In this document: positions 49,422 to 58,360 of the stretch, piece after piece
Layout of the letters: each line of letters begins with the position of its first letter
Position numbering within the stretch: the stretch's first letter is position 1
Assembly: GCA_036824005.1 (NCBI GenBank)
Contig: DAITBA010000003.1
Coordinates: forward strand, 1-64,000
DNA from: DAITBA01 sp036824005
GTDB taxonomy: Bacteria > Pseudomonadota > Gammaproteobacteria > Burkholderiales > Rhodocyclaceae
Length of the DNA stretch: 64,000 bases
Direction of reading: 5' to 3'
Position numbers and translations under genes: made by a program
The notes under the pieces: model-generated
What the model saw: only the letters and a program-made list of their open reading frames with translations
Told to the model about the DNA's origin: nothing
Database searches by the model: none

Positions 49422-50540
49422 ATGAAACCGATCGCAATCACGCGGCTCGCCAGTGCGCTTGCCGTCGTCGGCATTGCCACGGCAACGGCCGTGTTGGCGC
49501 CGCCTCACGGTGAAGCCACGGCGCAGGGTGCCGGGCCGGATCTGGCACCGCTGCCGGAAGCGAAGTTCAACAAGGATCAGGCGGAACTGGGCCGCTACCT
49601 GTTCTTCGATGTCCGCCTCTCGGGCGATGCGGCGCTGTCCTGCGCCACCTGCCACGATCCCAACAAGGGCTGGAGCGACGGTCAGCCGCTGTCCAAGGGT
49701 TATCCGGCTTCGGAGTATTTCCGCAACAGTCCGAGCATCGTCAATGCTGCCTTTAAGAAACGCTTCATGTGGGACGGCCGGCTCGACGGCTCTGACATCG
49801 GCACCCTGGTGCGCGACATGATCACCGAGGCGCATACCATGAACGCCGATAGCCGCCTGGTGCAAGAGCGGCTGAAGCAGGTGCCGGAGTACAACGCCAT
49901 GTGGCAGAAGTTCCGCAAGGACGACATCAACGGCATGCGCGTCTATGGCGTGGTGGGCGAGTTCGTGAAGAGCGTGGTATCGAAGAACGCGCCCATCGAC
50001 CGCTTCCTCAAGGGCGAGCAGGGCGCGCTTAGCGAGGAGCAAAAGCAGGGCTATGCGCTGTTCAAGGGCAAGGCGGGGTGCGTCGCCTGCCACAACGGGC
50101 CGCTCGGTTCCGACGGCAATCTGCATCGCACCGGCGTACCGGAGAATCCGGCCATCACCGCCGAACCTCTCCGGCATATCACCATGCTGCGCCACTACTC
50201 CACCAGCGGCATGCCAAACTATATGAACACCCACACGGACGTCGGCGCCTTCGCCATCACCAAGGACGAGCGCGACCGCGGCAAGTTCGCTACGCCGAGC
50301 CTACGCGAGTTGAAGTACACCGCGCCCTACATGCACAACGGCGTGTTTGCCTCGCTCGACCAGGTGATCGATTTCTACGACAAGGGCGGCGGCGCCGGCT
50401 CGGAACTGAAGCCCCTGGGGCTCAGCGCAGCGGAGAAGAAGCAACTCGCGGCCTTCCTCGATGCCTTGAGCGGCGAGCCGGTGAAAGTGGATGTCCCGAA
50501 GTCGCCGGCCTATCAGGTCCGCGCCTTCGGCAAGAACTAG
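49422..50540 (+). CDS. Di-haem cytochrome c peroxidase, IdrP-like
   Basis: A 372-residue exported protein (signal peptide through about residue 34) of the bacterial di-haem peroxidase/MauG family. Haem motifs CATCHDPNKGW and CVACHNGPLG flank the usual fold, with KFATPSLRELKYTAPYMHNG near the C-terminus (cited in part). In iodate-reducing bacteria two such peroxidases (IdrP1 and IdrP2) accompany IdrAB and are thought to remove peroxide made during iodate reduction. It is in tandem with a second copy. Confidence 0.88.
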   Translation: MKPIAITRLASALAVVGIATATAVLAPPHGEATAQGAGPDLAPLPEAKFNKDQAELGRYLFFDVRLSGDAALSCATCHDPNKGWSDGQPLSKGYPASEYFRNSPSIVNAAFKKRFMWDGRLDGSDIGTLVRDMITEAHTMNADSRLVQERLKQVPEYNAMWQKFRKDDINGMRVYGVVGEFVKSVVSKNAPIDRFLKGEQGALSEEQKQGYALFKGKAGCVACHNGPLGSDGNLHRTGVPENPAITAEPLRHITMLRHYSTSGMPNYMNTHTDVGAFAITKDERDRGKFATPSLRELKYTAPYMHNGVFASLDQVIDFYDKGGGAGSELKPLGLSAAEKKQLAAFLDALSGEPVKVDVPKSPAYQVRAFGKN

Positions 50541-50550
50541 GAGCGATGCC

Positions 50551-51729
50551 ATGAAAACACAAGGATTCAAGCTCGGTGTGATGGCTTCGGCGATCGGCGC
50601 GGCGCTGCTCTCGCTTGCCGTCACCGTGCCGGTCGATGCGGCACCGAAGGATGCCAAGCCCGCCACCAAGGCGGCGCCGGCATTCCCGCCCCTCGGACCC
50701 CTCGGGCCGGTCCCGGTGCCTACCGACAACCCCATGACGGCGGAGAAAGTCGAACTCGGCAAGTTGCTCTTCTGGGACAGCCGGCTGGGCGGCGACGCCA
50801 GCTCGCCCTGCGTGGTCTGCCACGAACCCTCCAAGGGCTGGGGCGACGGCGGCGAAATCTCGCGCGGCTATCCGGGAACGGAGCACTGGCGCAATTCGCA
50901 GACGGTGCTCAACGCCGCTTACTACAACAAGCTGTTCTGGGAGGGCAGTGTCACCAGCCTGGAGGGCCAGGCGCCATCGGCCGCCGAGGGTAACGTCGCC
51001 GGCAACGGCGATCCGTCGCTGATGGAGATGCGCATGCGCTTCATCCCGGAGTATGTGGCGCGCTTCAAGAAGGTATTCGGCACCGAGTGGCCGCGCATGT
51101 TCCACGCCTATCAGGCGATTGCAGCCTTCGAGCGCACTCTCGTGTCCGATGCTAACAAAGTTCCGTTCGACCGCTACATGAAGGGCGACAAGAAGGCGCT
51201 GTCGGAATCGCAACTGCGCGGCATGGCAATCTACAACGGCAAGGCCGGCTGCATCCAGTGCCACAACGGGCCGCTTGCCTCCGACCAGAGGTTCTATGCC
51301 CTCGGCGTGCCGGAGAACGAGGTGTTCAAGACAACGCCGCTCTACCAGATCACCCACCGCTGGGAGCACTACCAGAAGGGCGTGAACGAAAAGGACTACC
51401 GCGGTGCCGACCTCGATCTCGGGCTCTACTACATCACCAAGAACCCGAAGGACGTGAACAAGTTCAGGACGCCCTCCCTGCGCGAACTGAAGTACACCGC
51501 GCCCTACATGCACAACGGCATCTTCTACACGCTGGACGAGGTGGTGGATTTCTACGACAAGGGCGGCGGTCAGGGGCCGAACAAGAGCGCCTTGATCAAG
51601 CCGCTGGGCCTCACCGACCAGGAGAAGAAGGATCTGGTGTCTTTCCTCGAAGCGCTGAGCATGGACACGCCTCTGCTCATGGATCCACCCAAGCTGCCGC
51701 CGTACCAGCCGCTGAAGACTGCGAAATAG
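50551..51729 (+). CDS. Second di-haem cytochrome c peroxidase, IdrP-like
   Basis: A 392-residue exported di-haem peroxidase. Haem motifs CVVCHEPSKGW and CIQCHNGPLASD. It shares the fold and C-terminal TPSLRELKYTAPYMHNG with the previous protein but has a longer Pro-rich N-terminus and an insert around PSAAEGNVAGNGDPS, so the two are distinct paralogues rather than a recent duplicate. The ATG at 50551 is 10 bases past the previous stop; 9 bases separate it from the Rieske gene. Confidence 0.88.
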   Translation: MKTQGFKLGVMASAIGAALLSLAVTVPVDAAPKDAKPATKAAPAFPPLGPLGPVPVPTDNPMTAEKVELGKLLFWDSRLGGDASSPCVVCHEPSKGWGDGGEISRGYPGTEHWRNSQTVLNAAYYNKLFWEGSVTSLEGQAPSAAEGNVAGNGDPSLMEMRMRFIPEYVARFKKVFGTEWPRMFHAYQAIAAFERTLVSDANKVPFDRYMKGDKKALSESQLRGMAIYNGKAGCIQCHNGPLASDQRFYALGVPENEVFKTTPLYQITHRWEHYQKGVNEKDYRGADLDLGLYYITKNPKDVNKFRTPSLRELKYTAPYMHNGIFYTLDEVVDFYDKGGGQGPNKSALIKPLGLTDQEKKDLVSFLEALSMDTPLLMDPPKLPPYQPLKTAK

Positions 51730-51738
51730 GAGGCCGAC

Positions 51739-52329
51739 ATGAACGACAAACACGTAATTCGGTTGCATGACGAAGACGGCCACGACGAGGCAGGCGGCCG
51801 GCTGTGCATGAGCCGCCGCCAGTTCCTGCTCTCCGGCGGCGCCGCGGTCACCGTGGTGGCGCTGGGCAACATCCCCGGTCTGGCGCTCGCCGCAGGCGAG
51901 CCGGTCCAGGCGCTCAAGGCGAGCTACCCCCGGCAGAAGATCGGCTCGCTGTCGAAGCTGGCCAAGGGCAAGCCGGTGTACTTCAAGTATCCCTACGCCA
52001 ATGTGGACAACATGCTGGTCAAGCTCGGTGCGCCCGCCGGCGCCGGCATCGGTCCGGATCAGGACGTGGTCGCATTCAACATGCAATGCACCCACATGGG
52101 CGGCCCGCTGCAGGAAACCTACAAGGACGCGCACCAGGTGCTCGGTCCGTGCCCTCTGCATCTGACCACCTTCGACCTCACCCGCCACGGCATGGTGGTG
52201 GCCGGTCACGGCACGGAAAGCCTGCCCCAGATCGTGCTCGAAACCTCCGGTGACGACATCTATGCCGTCGGGGTGCTCGGGCTGATCTACGGCTATGCCC
52301 ACAATGTCACCGGCACTGGCCGGGCCTGA
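51739..52329 (+). CDS. idrB: Tat-exported Rieske subunit, IdrB/AioB-like
   Basis: A 196-residue Rieske [2Fe-2S] protein with a twin-arginine leader (MSRRQFLLSGG at residues 24-34). Cluster ligands are Cys117 and His119 (CTHMGGPL) and Cys138 and His141 (CPLH). Both positions that usually form the Rieske disulphide are not cysteine (Gly122, Leu140). The family is the small subunit of arsenite oxidase and iodate reductase; the large subunit lacks a Tat leader and would be exported with it. 18 bases from idrA. Confidence 0.8.
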   Translation: MNDKHVIRLHDEDGHDEAGGRLCMSRRQFLLSGGAAVTVVALGNIPGLALAAGEPVQALKASYPRQKIGSLSKLAKGKPVYFKYPYANVDNMLVKLGAPAGAGIGPDQDVVAFNMQCTHMGGPLQETYKDAHQVLGPCPLHLTTFDLTRHGMVVAGHGTESLPQIVLETSGDDIYAVGVLGLIYGYAHNVTGTGRA

Positions 52330-52347
52330 GAACGAAGGAGAGAAATC

Positions 52348-55047
52348 ATGGCAACTGATAAAGGGTCCGGCACGTTCGCGGTCTTCGCCAAGGATTACGT
52401 GCCGCTGCCGCCGAGGGACGCCGAAGTCCTGACGACGGCCTGCGACTACTGCACCATCGCCTGTGGTTACAAGGTTTACCGCTGGCCGGTGGGCAGAGAG
52501 GGCGGCGTCAAGGCTGCCGACAACGCCTTCAAGCAGAACATGCCCTCGGGCGGAGTGCAGGTGAAGTGGGCCAGCCCGAGCCAGCACAACGTCGTACGCC
52601 ACAAGGGCAAGCCGCACCACGTGCTCGTCATCCCGGACTTCGAGGCCACCGTGGTCAACCGTGGTGGCGACCACTCGATCCGCGGCGGCACCCTGGCGCA
52701 GAAGTGCTACAACCCGGAGAACCGCACCTCCGAGCGGCTGCTCTACCCGATGATCCGGGTGCGCGGCACGCTGATGCCCGTGTCCTGGGATCTGGCCACC
52801 GAGGCCATGGCGGACATCTCGAAATACATCCTGCAGAAGTACGGCGAGCATGCCTGGGGCATCAAGATGTACTCCTACCAGTACTTCGAGAACACCTACG
52901 CCATCACGCGGCTGGGCATGACCTCGATCGGCACGCCGGCGATCGCGCCCCACGACAAGTGCTCCAACACCAACGACGCCACCGGCCTCGACGACGCCGG
53001 CATCGACTCGTTCGCCGCCTGCTACGAGGACTGGGGCATGTGTGATGTCGCGTTCCTGTCCGGCGTCGATCCCTACGAAACCAAGACCACCCTGTTCACC
53101 GAGTGGATCATGGGCGGGGCGAACCCGAACAAGAAGCTCATCTTCGTCACCCCGCACATGACCACGGGCGTGGCCTGGGGGGTGAAGAACGGCGGGCTGT
53201 GGCTGCCCATCATCCCGGGCACCGACTCCGTTCTGCACAACGCGCTCGCCCGCATCATCATCGAAAACAAGTGGCAGGACCAGGAGTTCATCGACAAGTG
53301 GATCGCCAACTCCTGGGACGTGGACTCCGGCTACGGCCGCGGCACGCGCAACACCGGCTGGCAGTGGCGCACCACCTGGGGTAATTGGCAGAGCGATTGG
53401 CCCGACTACCAGAAGTTCATCCTCGGTGCGGAAGAGAGCAAGCTGGAGAACGCGGCGAAGATCACTGGGCTCAAGGCCGAGGACATCATGCGCTGCGCCG
53501 AGATGATCGCCAAGCCGAAGGCCGACGGCAGCCGCCCGAAGACCTCGTTCATGCTGGAAAAGGGCAACTACTGGTCGAACAACTACATGAACACCACCTC
53601 GCTGGCGGCGCTCGGGTTGATCTGCGGCGCCGGCAACCGTCCGGGGCGTGTTATCTCCCGTGGCGGCGGCCACCAGCGCGGCATGATGGGCGCCGGTGGC
53701 GGCTCGGGCTGGCTCAATCCGGAGAAGTATCCCGGCCGGCGCAAGAAATCCTTTAACCTCGACCGCTGGATGATCGACGGCAAGCTCAAATTCGTCTGGG
53801 TGTTCGGCACCACCTGGTTCGCCGCCATGATGGCCAGCCAGGAACTGCAGGACGCGGCCTTCCGCATGACGCGCGGCAACCCGCATCAGATCGGCAGCCT
53901 CGACCGGCAGGCGATCTTCGAGGCGCTGAAAAAGCGCGTCGATTCCGGCGGCATGATCTTCGTGGACTCCGACATCTATCCGGTCGAGCCTCTGGGTACC
54001 ACCATTGCCGACATCGTTCTGCCGGCGGCCACCTGGGGCGAGGACGACTTCACCCGGTGCAACTCCGAGCGCCGGCTGCGCCTGTACTCGAAGTTCTACG
54101 ACGCGCCCGGTGAGGCGAAACCTGACTGGTGGGCGGTGCAGAAGTTCGCGCGCAAGATGGGCTTCGACGCCGATGGCAGCTACGCGTGGAAAGACTCCAA
54201 CGACGTGTTCGAGGAGGCGGCCCGCTTCGGGCGCGGCGGTGTGCTCAACTATCACCCGCTGGTGGTCAAGGCGAAGGAGATGAAGGTACGCGCCCACGAC
54301 CTGCTGCGCACCTACGGCACCACCGGCATCCAGACGCCGATCCGCGTGCGCAACGGTGAACTGGTGGGTACCAAGCGGCTGCACGATCCGGCCAACGACT
54401 GGGACGAGATGGAGCAGGCGGAGGTGCAGCGCCACTTCCTCCATGCCTTCAACACCCACTCGGGCAAGGCGATCCTGCTCAAGAGTCCGTGGAAGTTCGC
54501 CGGCTGGATCCAGTTCTACGACGCCATCAAGCCCCGCGCCGACAAGGGCGAGATCTGGGTCACCAACGGCCGGGTGAACGAAACCTGGCAGTCGGGTTTC
54601 GACGACCTGCGCAAGCCCTACCTGTCCCAGCGCTGGCCCTATCCCTTCATCGTCATCCACCCCAACGACGCGAAGAAGAAGGGCATCGAAAGCGGCGACT
54701 TCGTCCAGGTGTTCAACGACACGGTCTATGTTCAGACCGGCCAGCCCCAGGGCGTGCTGGATGCCGATCTCAACTTCAATCAGTTGATGAAGGACGGGCA
54801 CATCAAGACGACCACGGGGCAGTTCGTGGCCGTGGCCATCGTCTCCGACGAAATTCGCGAGGGCGTGGCGAAGGCCAACTTCAACTTCCCCGGTGCGCCG
54901 GCCAACGCGGTGTGCCACGCCGTGCCCGACCCGGTGACCAACAACTACCGCTACAAGCTGGGCCGCGGCGTGCTGACCAAGGTGGGCGAGTCGCCTTACA
55001 AACACTCCTTCACTTCGATGAGTCTGAAGCCGCGCAACATCGTCTGA
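52348..55047 (+). CDS. idrA: Molybdopterin oxidoreductase, IdrA-like
   Basis: An 899-residue DMSO-reductase-family enzyme related to arsenite oxidase AioA. Three cluster cysteines are C32-x2-C35-x3-C39; the region that would supply the fourth ligand reads RGGTLAQKCYNPEN, with no Cys at the usual place, fitting an AioA-like 3Fe-4S cluster. Of the AioA arsenite ligands, the Arg/His pair (SRGGGHQRG) and a His (APHDK) are kept but the Glu is not evident. With a Rieske partner and two di-haem peroxidases, dissimilatory iodate reductase is the best fit; arsenite oxidase is the alternative. Confidence 0.7.
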   Translation: MATDKGSGTFAVFAKDYVPLPPRDAEVLTTACDYCTIACGYKVYRWPVGREGGVKAADNAFKQNMPSGGVQVKWASPSQHNVVRHKGKPHHVLVIPDFEATVVNRGGDHSIRGGTLAQKCYNPENRTSERLLYPMIRVRGTLMPVSWDLATEAMADISKYILQKYGEHAWGIKMYSYQYFENTYAITRLGMTSIGTPAIAPHDKCSNTNDATGLDDAGIDSFAACYEDWGMCDVAFLSGVDPYETKTTLFTEWIMGGANPNKKLIFVTPHMTTGVAWGVKNGGLWLPIIPGTDSVLHNALARIIIENKWQDQEFIDKWIANSWDVDSGYGRGTRNTGWQWRTTWGNWQSDWPDYQKFILGAEESKLENAAKITGLKAEDIMRCAEMIAKPKADGSRPKTSFMLEKGNYWSNNYMNTTSLAALGLICGAGNRPGRVISRGGGHQRGMMGAGGGSGWLNPEKYPGRRKKSFNLDRWMIDGKLKFVWVFGTTWFAAMMASQELQDAAFRMTRGNPHQIGSLDRQAIFEALKKRVDSGGMIFVDSDIYPVEPLGTTIADIVLPAATWGEDDFTRCNSERRLRLYSKFYDAPGEAKPDWWAVQKFARKMGFDADGSYAWKDSNDVFEEAARFGRGGVLNYHPLVVKAKEMKVRAHDLLRTYGTTGIQTPIRVRNGELVGTKRLHDPANDWDEMEQAEVQRHFLHAFNTHSGKAILLKSPWKFAGWIQFYDAIKPRADKGEIWVTNGRVNETWQSGFDDLRKPYLSQRWPYPFIVIHPNDAKKKGIESGDFVQVFNDTVYVQTGQPQGVLDADLNFNQLMKDGHIKTTTGQFVAVAIVSDEIREGVAKANFNFPGAPANAVCHAVPDPVTNNYRYKLGRGVLTKVGESPYKHSFTSMSLKPRNIV

Positions 55048-55071
55048 CCGCCCGGCGGGCGGCGCCTTTCG

Positions 55072-55111
55072 GACCCGACCGGCTTCGCGTCACCGGTCGG
55101 GTCTTTCTTTT
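55072..55111 (+). terminator. Rho-independent terminator of the Idr-like operon
   Basis: Arms GACCCGACCGG (55072-55082) and CCGGTCGGGTC (55093-55103) pair perfectly over 11 bp around a 10-base loop and are followed by TTTCTTTT. It begins 24 bases after the idrA stop and closes the operon. Confidence 0.92.
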
Positions 55112-55244
55112 CCGTCGCAGGTGCGACTTCCCGTCTTCTGACCGATGTCTGACCCGGGTTGCCTGACTACCGGCCGCGGGAGTACGCTTCGTTGCAGACG
55201 CCGGACCTCCTCATACAGCACAGCGCTCGCACCATCCATGACTC

Positions 55245-55694
55245 ATGGCCACGCAACGCATTGAGCTACTGCGCCGGATGCCCATCTTCGGCGCCATCCG
55301 CGACAACATCCTGGAACTTGTCCTGAGCCTGTCGCGCACCGTGCGCATTGGCGGCGGCGAGTTCTTCTGCCACGAAGGCGACCCCGGCGAATCGATGTTT
55401 GTGCTCGAAGAGGGCCGGGTCGAAATCCTCAAGGGCAAACGGGGCGAGGAGCGCGCCATCGGCCAGCTCGGACCGGGGGATTGCTTCGGCGAGATGGCAT
55501 TGATGGATTTCTCGCCGCGCAGCGCGTCGATCCGGGCGCTGGAGGACTGCCTCGCCATCGAGATCTCGGCGTCCTGCCTGTACCGCATTTACGAAACCGA
55601 CATCGAGCAGTTCGCCCTCATCGAAATGAACATGGGGCGCGAAGTGAGCCGCCGGCTGCGCGAGGCGGACAAGCGGTTGTACGGCTCCGAGTGA
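55245..55694 (+). CDS. Single-domain cyclic-nucleotide-binding protein
   Basis: A 149-residue protein made almost entirely of one cNMP-binding (CAP_ED) domain: EFFCHEGDPGESMFVLEEGRVEI early and the phosphate-binding cassette FGEMALMDFSPRSASIRA (key FGEMAL and PRSAS) around residue 85. There is no HTH, so it is not a CRP-type activator by itself; it may gate a partner protein. It follows the terminator, so it probably has its own promoter, and it converges with the phn-like operon. Confidence 0.85.
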   Translation: MATQRIELLRRMPIFGAIRDNILELVLSLSRTVRIGGGEFFCHEGDPGESMFVLEEGRVEILKGKRGEERAIGQLGPGDCFGEMALMDFSPRSASIRALEDCLAIEISASCLYRIYETDIEQFALIEMNMGREVSRRLREADKRLYGSE

Positions 55695-55719
55695 TCGACG
55701 CCGCAGCGCGTGGTTCGCA

Positions 55720-56490
55720 TCAGCTCGTCAGCCGGATGCGCACGCGGTTGCTGATGACGTCTACGAAACCGACGAGCACGATCATCGCCAGCAGTACGCT
55801 CGCTGCCTCGTGAGTCTGGAACAGGCTCAGGTGGAAGTGCAGCATCTGGCCCAAGCCGCCGGCGCCGACCACGCCGAGGATGGCGGCGGCGCGAATGTTG
55901 ATCTCCCAGCGATACAGCGTATAGCTCGCCAGTTGCGGCAGCACCTGGGGAAAGGTGGCATACCAGAACGCCGCCAGCGCGCCCACGCCGTGCCGGCGCA
56001 GGCTGAGGTGGGGCTCGGGGTTCACGTTCTCCAGCGCCTCGGCGAAGAGCCGCCCGAGCACGCCCGAGGTGTGCAGGCCGAGCGCTACCGTGCCCGAGAA
56101 GGGTCCGAGGCCGGCTGCCACCACTACCAGCGCTGCCCACACCAGTTCCGGCACCGCCCGCAAGACGTTCAGCGCCAGCCGCGAAGCGCCCTTCGCCGCC
56201 ACACCCCGGCGCCCGGCCGCGGGCAGCGCCAGCATCAGCCCGCCGACCACCGCCAGCAGCGTGCCCAGCCAGGAGATGGCCAGCGTCTCCAGCGCTGCGA
56301 CGGCGAGCTTGCGCAGGAATGACGCGTCCGTCGCCGGCGGATAGAACCCGGACGCGAACTGGAACATCTTTGCCACCGACTCGCCGCTCAGCAGGCTCGT
56401 CCAGTCGCCGGAGAGCGTGGCCACGCAGGCGCCGAAAAACACCAGCCAGACCAGGACGGCGAGCAGCGGCTTGACCACGAGCGGATTCAT
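55720..56490 (-). CDS. PhnE-type ABC permease (second copy)
   Basis: A 256-residue inner-membrane permease with about six helices and the EAA loop region near LFAEALENVNPEP and GALAAFWYATFPQVLPQ. It belongs to the PhnE family of phosphonate-type importers. It is the last gene of the operon and begins 7 bases after its paralogue, so the transporter probably uses a heterodimeric membrane channel. Confidence 0.85.
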   Translation of the reverse strand: MNPLVVKPLLAVLVWLVFFGACVATLSGDWTSLLSGESVAKMFQFASGFYPPATDASFLRKLAVAALETLAISWLGTLLAVVGGLMLALPAAGRRGVAAKGASRLALNVLRAVPELVWAALVVVAAGLGPFSGTVALGLHTSGVLGRLFAEALENVNPEPHLSLRRHGVGALAAFWYATFPQVLPQLASYTLYRWEINIRAAAILGVVGAGGLGQMLHFHLSLFQTHEAASVLLAMIVLVGFVDVISNRVRIRLTS

Positions 56491-56497
56491 CTTCGCC

Positions 56498-57331
56498 TCA
56501 CTCCGCCCACTTGCGCAGCATCAGGCTCACCTGGTCGGCGATCCACACCAGTAGCACGAATACCAGCAGCATGGTCAGCACTTCGCCGCCGGCCAGCATG
56601 CGCATCGACAGCTCCATCTGCTGGCCGAGGCCACCGGCGCCGACGAAACCCATGATGACGGAGGCACGGATCGCGCACTCCCAGCGGTAGATGCTGTAGG
56701 AGACCAGCTCGGAGAGACAGGTGGGCAGCATGCCGTACAGGAAGGCCTCGCTGCGCGAGGCGCCGTTGCGCAACAGGTTGCGCGTGGCCTCCCCGTCGCT
56801 GGACTCGAAGATCTCGATGTAGACCTTGCCCAGCATGCCACCGTAGGTGAGGGCGATGGCCAGCACGCCGGCGGTATCGCCCAGCCCGACGGCGCGCACG
56901 ATGAGCAGCGCCCAGACGATCTCGGGGATGCTGCGCAGAAAAATCAGCAGCCAGCGCAGCGCCGAACGCAGGGTGGCCGGGACGATCGCCATGCGTCCCG
57001 TTGCCAGCGCCGAGAGCGAGAGCCGCCGGTTGGCGAGGAGCGCCAGGGGCAGGGCAATCAGCACCGCCAGCGCCGTGCCCACGGTGGCGATGGCGATGGT
57101 CTTCCAGGTGGATACGGCGACGAGCTGCAGAAACTCCAGTTGGTGGGCGGGCGGCAGGAAGGTCGCAAGGAACTGCCGGAGCGTGCGCAGATTGCCCTCG
57201 GTGAACAACCCCGCCGGGTTGAACTCCGCCAGATAACCTGCCGGTGCCAGCAGTGCCAGGAACAGCACGGCCCAGGTGAGCCGGCCATGCCAGGCGGGAT
57301 CGCGCAGCGCGTCGGCGGCAGCCTTGTTCAT
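56498..57331 (-). CDS. PhnE-type ABC permease (first copy)
   Basis: A 277-residue permease of the PhnE family with five to six helices, including LARLLTSC-like absence of soluble domains and the conserved loop IEIFESSDGEATRNLLRNGA (key IEIFESSD). It is related to the next gene. 154 bases containing a nested inverted repeat separate it from the ATPase gene, an unusually long gap inside this operon. Confidence 0.85.
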   Translation of the reverse strand: MNKAAADALRDPAWHGRLTWAVLFLALLAPAGYLAEFNPAGLFTEGNLRTLRQFLATFLPPAHQLEFLQLVAVSTWKTIAIATVGTALAVLIALPLALLANRRLSLSALATGRMAIVPATLRSALRWLLIFLRSIPEIVWALLIVRAVGLGDTAGVLAIALTYGGMLGKVYIEIFESSDGEATRNLLRNGASRSEAFLYGMLPTCLSELVSYSIYRWECAIRASVIMGFVGAGGLGQQMELSMRMLAGGEVLTMLLVFVLLVWIADQVSLMLRKWAE

Positions 57332-57343
57332 CGGAAGAGACTC

Positions 57344-57478
57344 ATTTCACCGCGAAGGACACAGAGGACGCGGAGGGAAGACGTGTGGTCGCATTCTCCA
57401 CCGTCGAATCGTTGGTGGAGAATGAACTCCTCGTGCCTCTTCGGTTCTCCTCTGCGTCCTCTGTGGTGGACTGTTGCT
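57344..57478. repeat. Nested stem-loop repeat inside the phn-like operon
   Basis: Outer arms CACAGAGGACGCGGAGG (57360-57376) and CCTCTGCGTCCTCTGTG (57449-57465) pair at 16 of 17 positions. Inner arms ATTCTCCACC (57393-57402) and GGTGGAGAAT (57414-57423) pair perfectly around 11 bases. The ACAGAGGAC core resembles dispersed intergenic repeats common in proteobacteria. It sits between phnC-like and phnE-like genes and would fold in their mRNA. Confidence 0.75.
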
Positions 57479-57485
57479 TGCCGTT

Positions 57486-58355
57486 TCATAGACAGGTGCG
57501 GCAGATCTTGATCGCCTCGGCCTGGTGCTCCGGCGGCGCCTGGAAGGAGTTGCACAACTCGGTGCCGTAGAGTTCGATCAGCAGGCGCTCGTTCACCTGC
57601 GGCCGCGGCAGATCGAACAGCACGCGCCCGGCGCGCACGCCGACGATGCGCGGGAAGCGCGCCAGGGCCAGGTCCACCGCGTGCAGGCTGACGACCATGG
57701 TCGCCTGGCGCGCGCGCGCCTCCCCCTGCAGCGTCTCCAGTGCACTCTGGGCCAGCGCCGGATCGAGTGCGCTCACCGGTTCGTCGAGCAGGAACAGCTC
57801 GGCGCACGAAGTGAGCAGGCGCGCCAGACCGACGCGCTGGCGCTCGCCGCCGGAGAGTCGGTCGCAGCGCAGGAACAGTTTGTCCTCGAGGCGAAAACCC
57901 GCCAGCGCCGCGCGCGCCGTCTCGATGTCGGCGGGATAGACGAGCGAGCGCAACGCCTGCCACGGCGTCCACTCCGGCAGGCGGCCGGCGAGCACGGCGT
58001 GCACCACGCGCTGGCGCGGCGGCAGGGGCGGCGATTGCGGCGCCAGGAACAGGCGCCGGCGCAGCCGGTGCAGGGCGCCATTGTCGAGTTGCCAGGGATC
58101 GACACCGAGCACCGTCACCTGACCGCCTGCCGGCTGTAGCGCGCAGGCGAGCGTGTGCAAAAGGGTTGTCTTGCCCGCGCCCGAGGGTCCGATGATCGCT
58201 ACCTGCTCGCCCGGCTCGAATGCAAGCGTGATGTCATCGAGCGCCGTCGCGCCGCGCGCGTAACTCACGCGCACGGCGGCGAGGCGCGTCGTGAGGGCAG
58301 GCTCGCGCAGGGCGTCCGGCGCCGGCGCACGGGGCAGAGGGGTGGACAAGGCCAT
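57486..58355 (-). CDS. PhnC-type ABC ATPase
   Basis: A 289-residue ATP-binding subunit. Walker A GPSGAGKTTLL, signature LSGGERQRVGLARLL, Walker B LFLLDEPVSALDP and the switch His in VVSLHAVDLAL are present. Family: phosphonate-type importer ATPases. It starts 5 bases after the binding-protein gene. The last residues (after about 270) carry two cysteines in KICRTC, not part of the core fold. Confidence 0.88.
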   Translation of the reverse strand: MALSTPLPRAPAPDALREPALTTRLAAVRVSYARGATALDDITLAFEPGEQVAIIGPSGAGKTTLLHTLACALQPAGGQVTVLGVDPWQLDNGALHRLRRRLFLAPQSPPLPPRQRVVHAVLAGRLPEWTPWQALRSLVYPADIETARAALAGFRLEDKLFLRCDRLSGGERQRVGLARLLTSCAELFLLDEPVSALDPALAQSALETLQGEARARQATMVVSLHAVDLALARFPRIVGVRAGRVLFDLPRPQVNERLLIELYGTELCNSFQAPPEHQAEAIKICRTCL

Positions 58356-58360
58356 CGCGC

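Noticed and set aside
50422..55005. Very long open frame opposite the Idr-like operon
   Set aside because: It mirrors the GC-rich codon pattern of the plus-strand genes, crosses several of them, and encodes a His/Val/Asp-rich sequence with no domain.
48678..55047. Plain arsenite oxidase (aioBA) operon
   Set aside because: Two di-haem peroxidases, a cupredoxin and an altered arsenite pocket fit iodate reductase better; no aioXSR or other arsenic genes are in the window. Still listed as the alternative for the large subunit.
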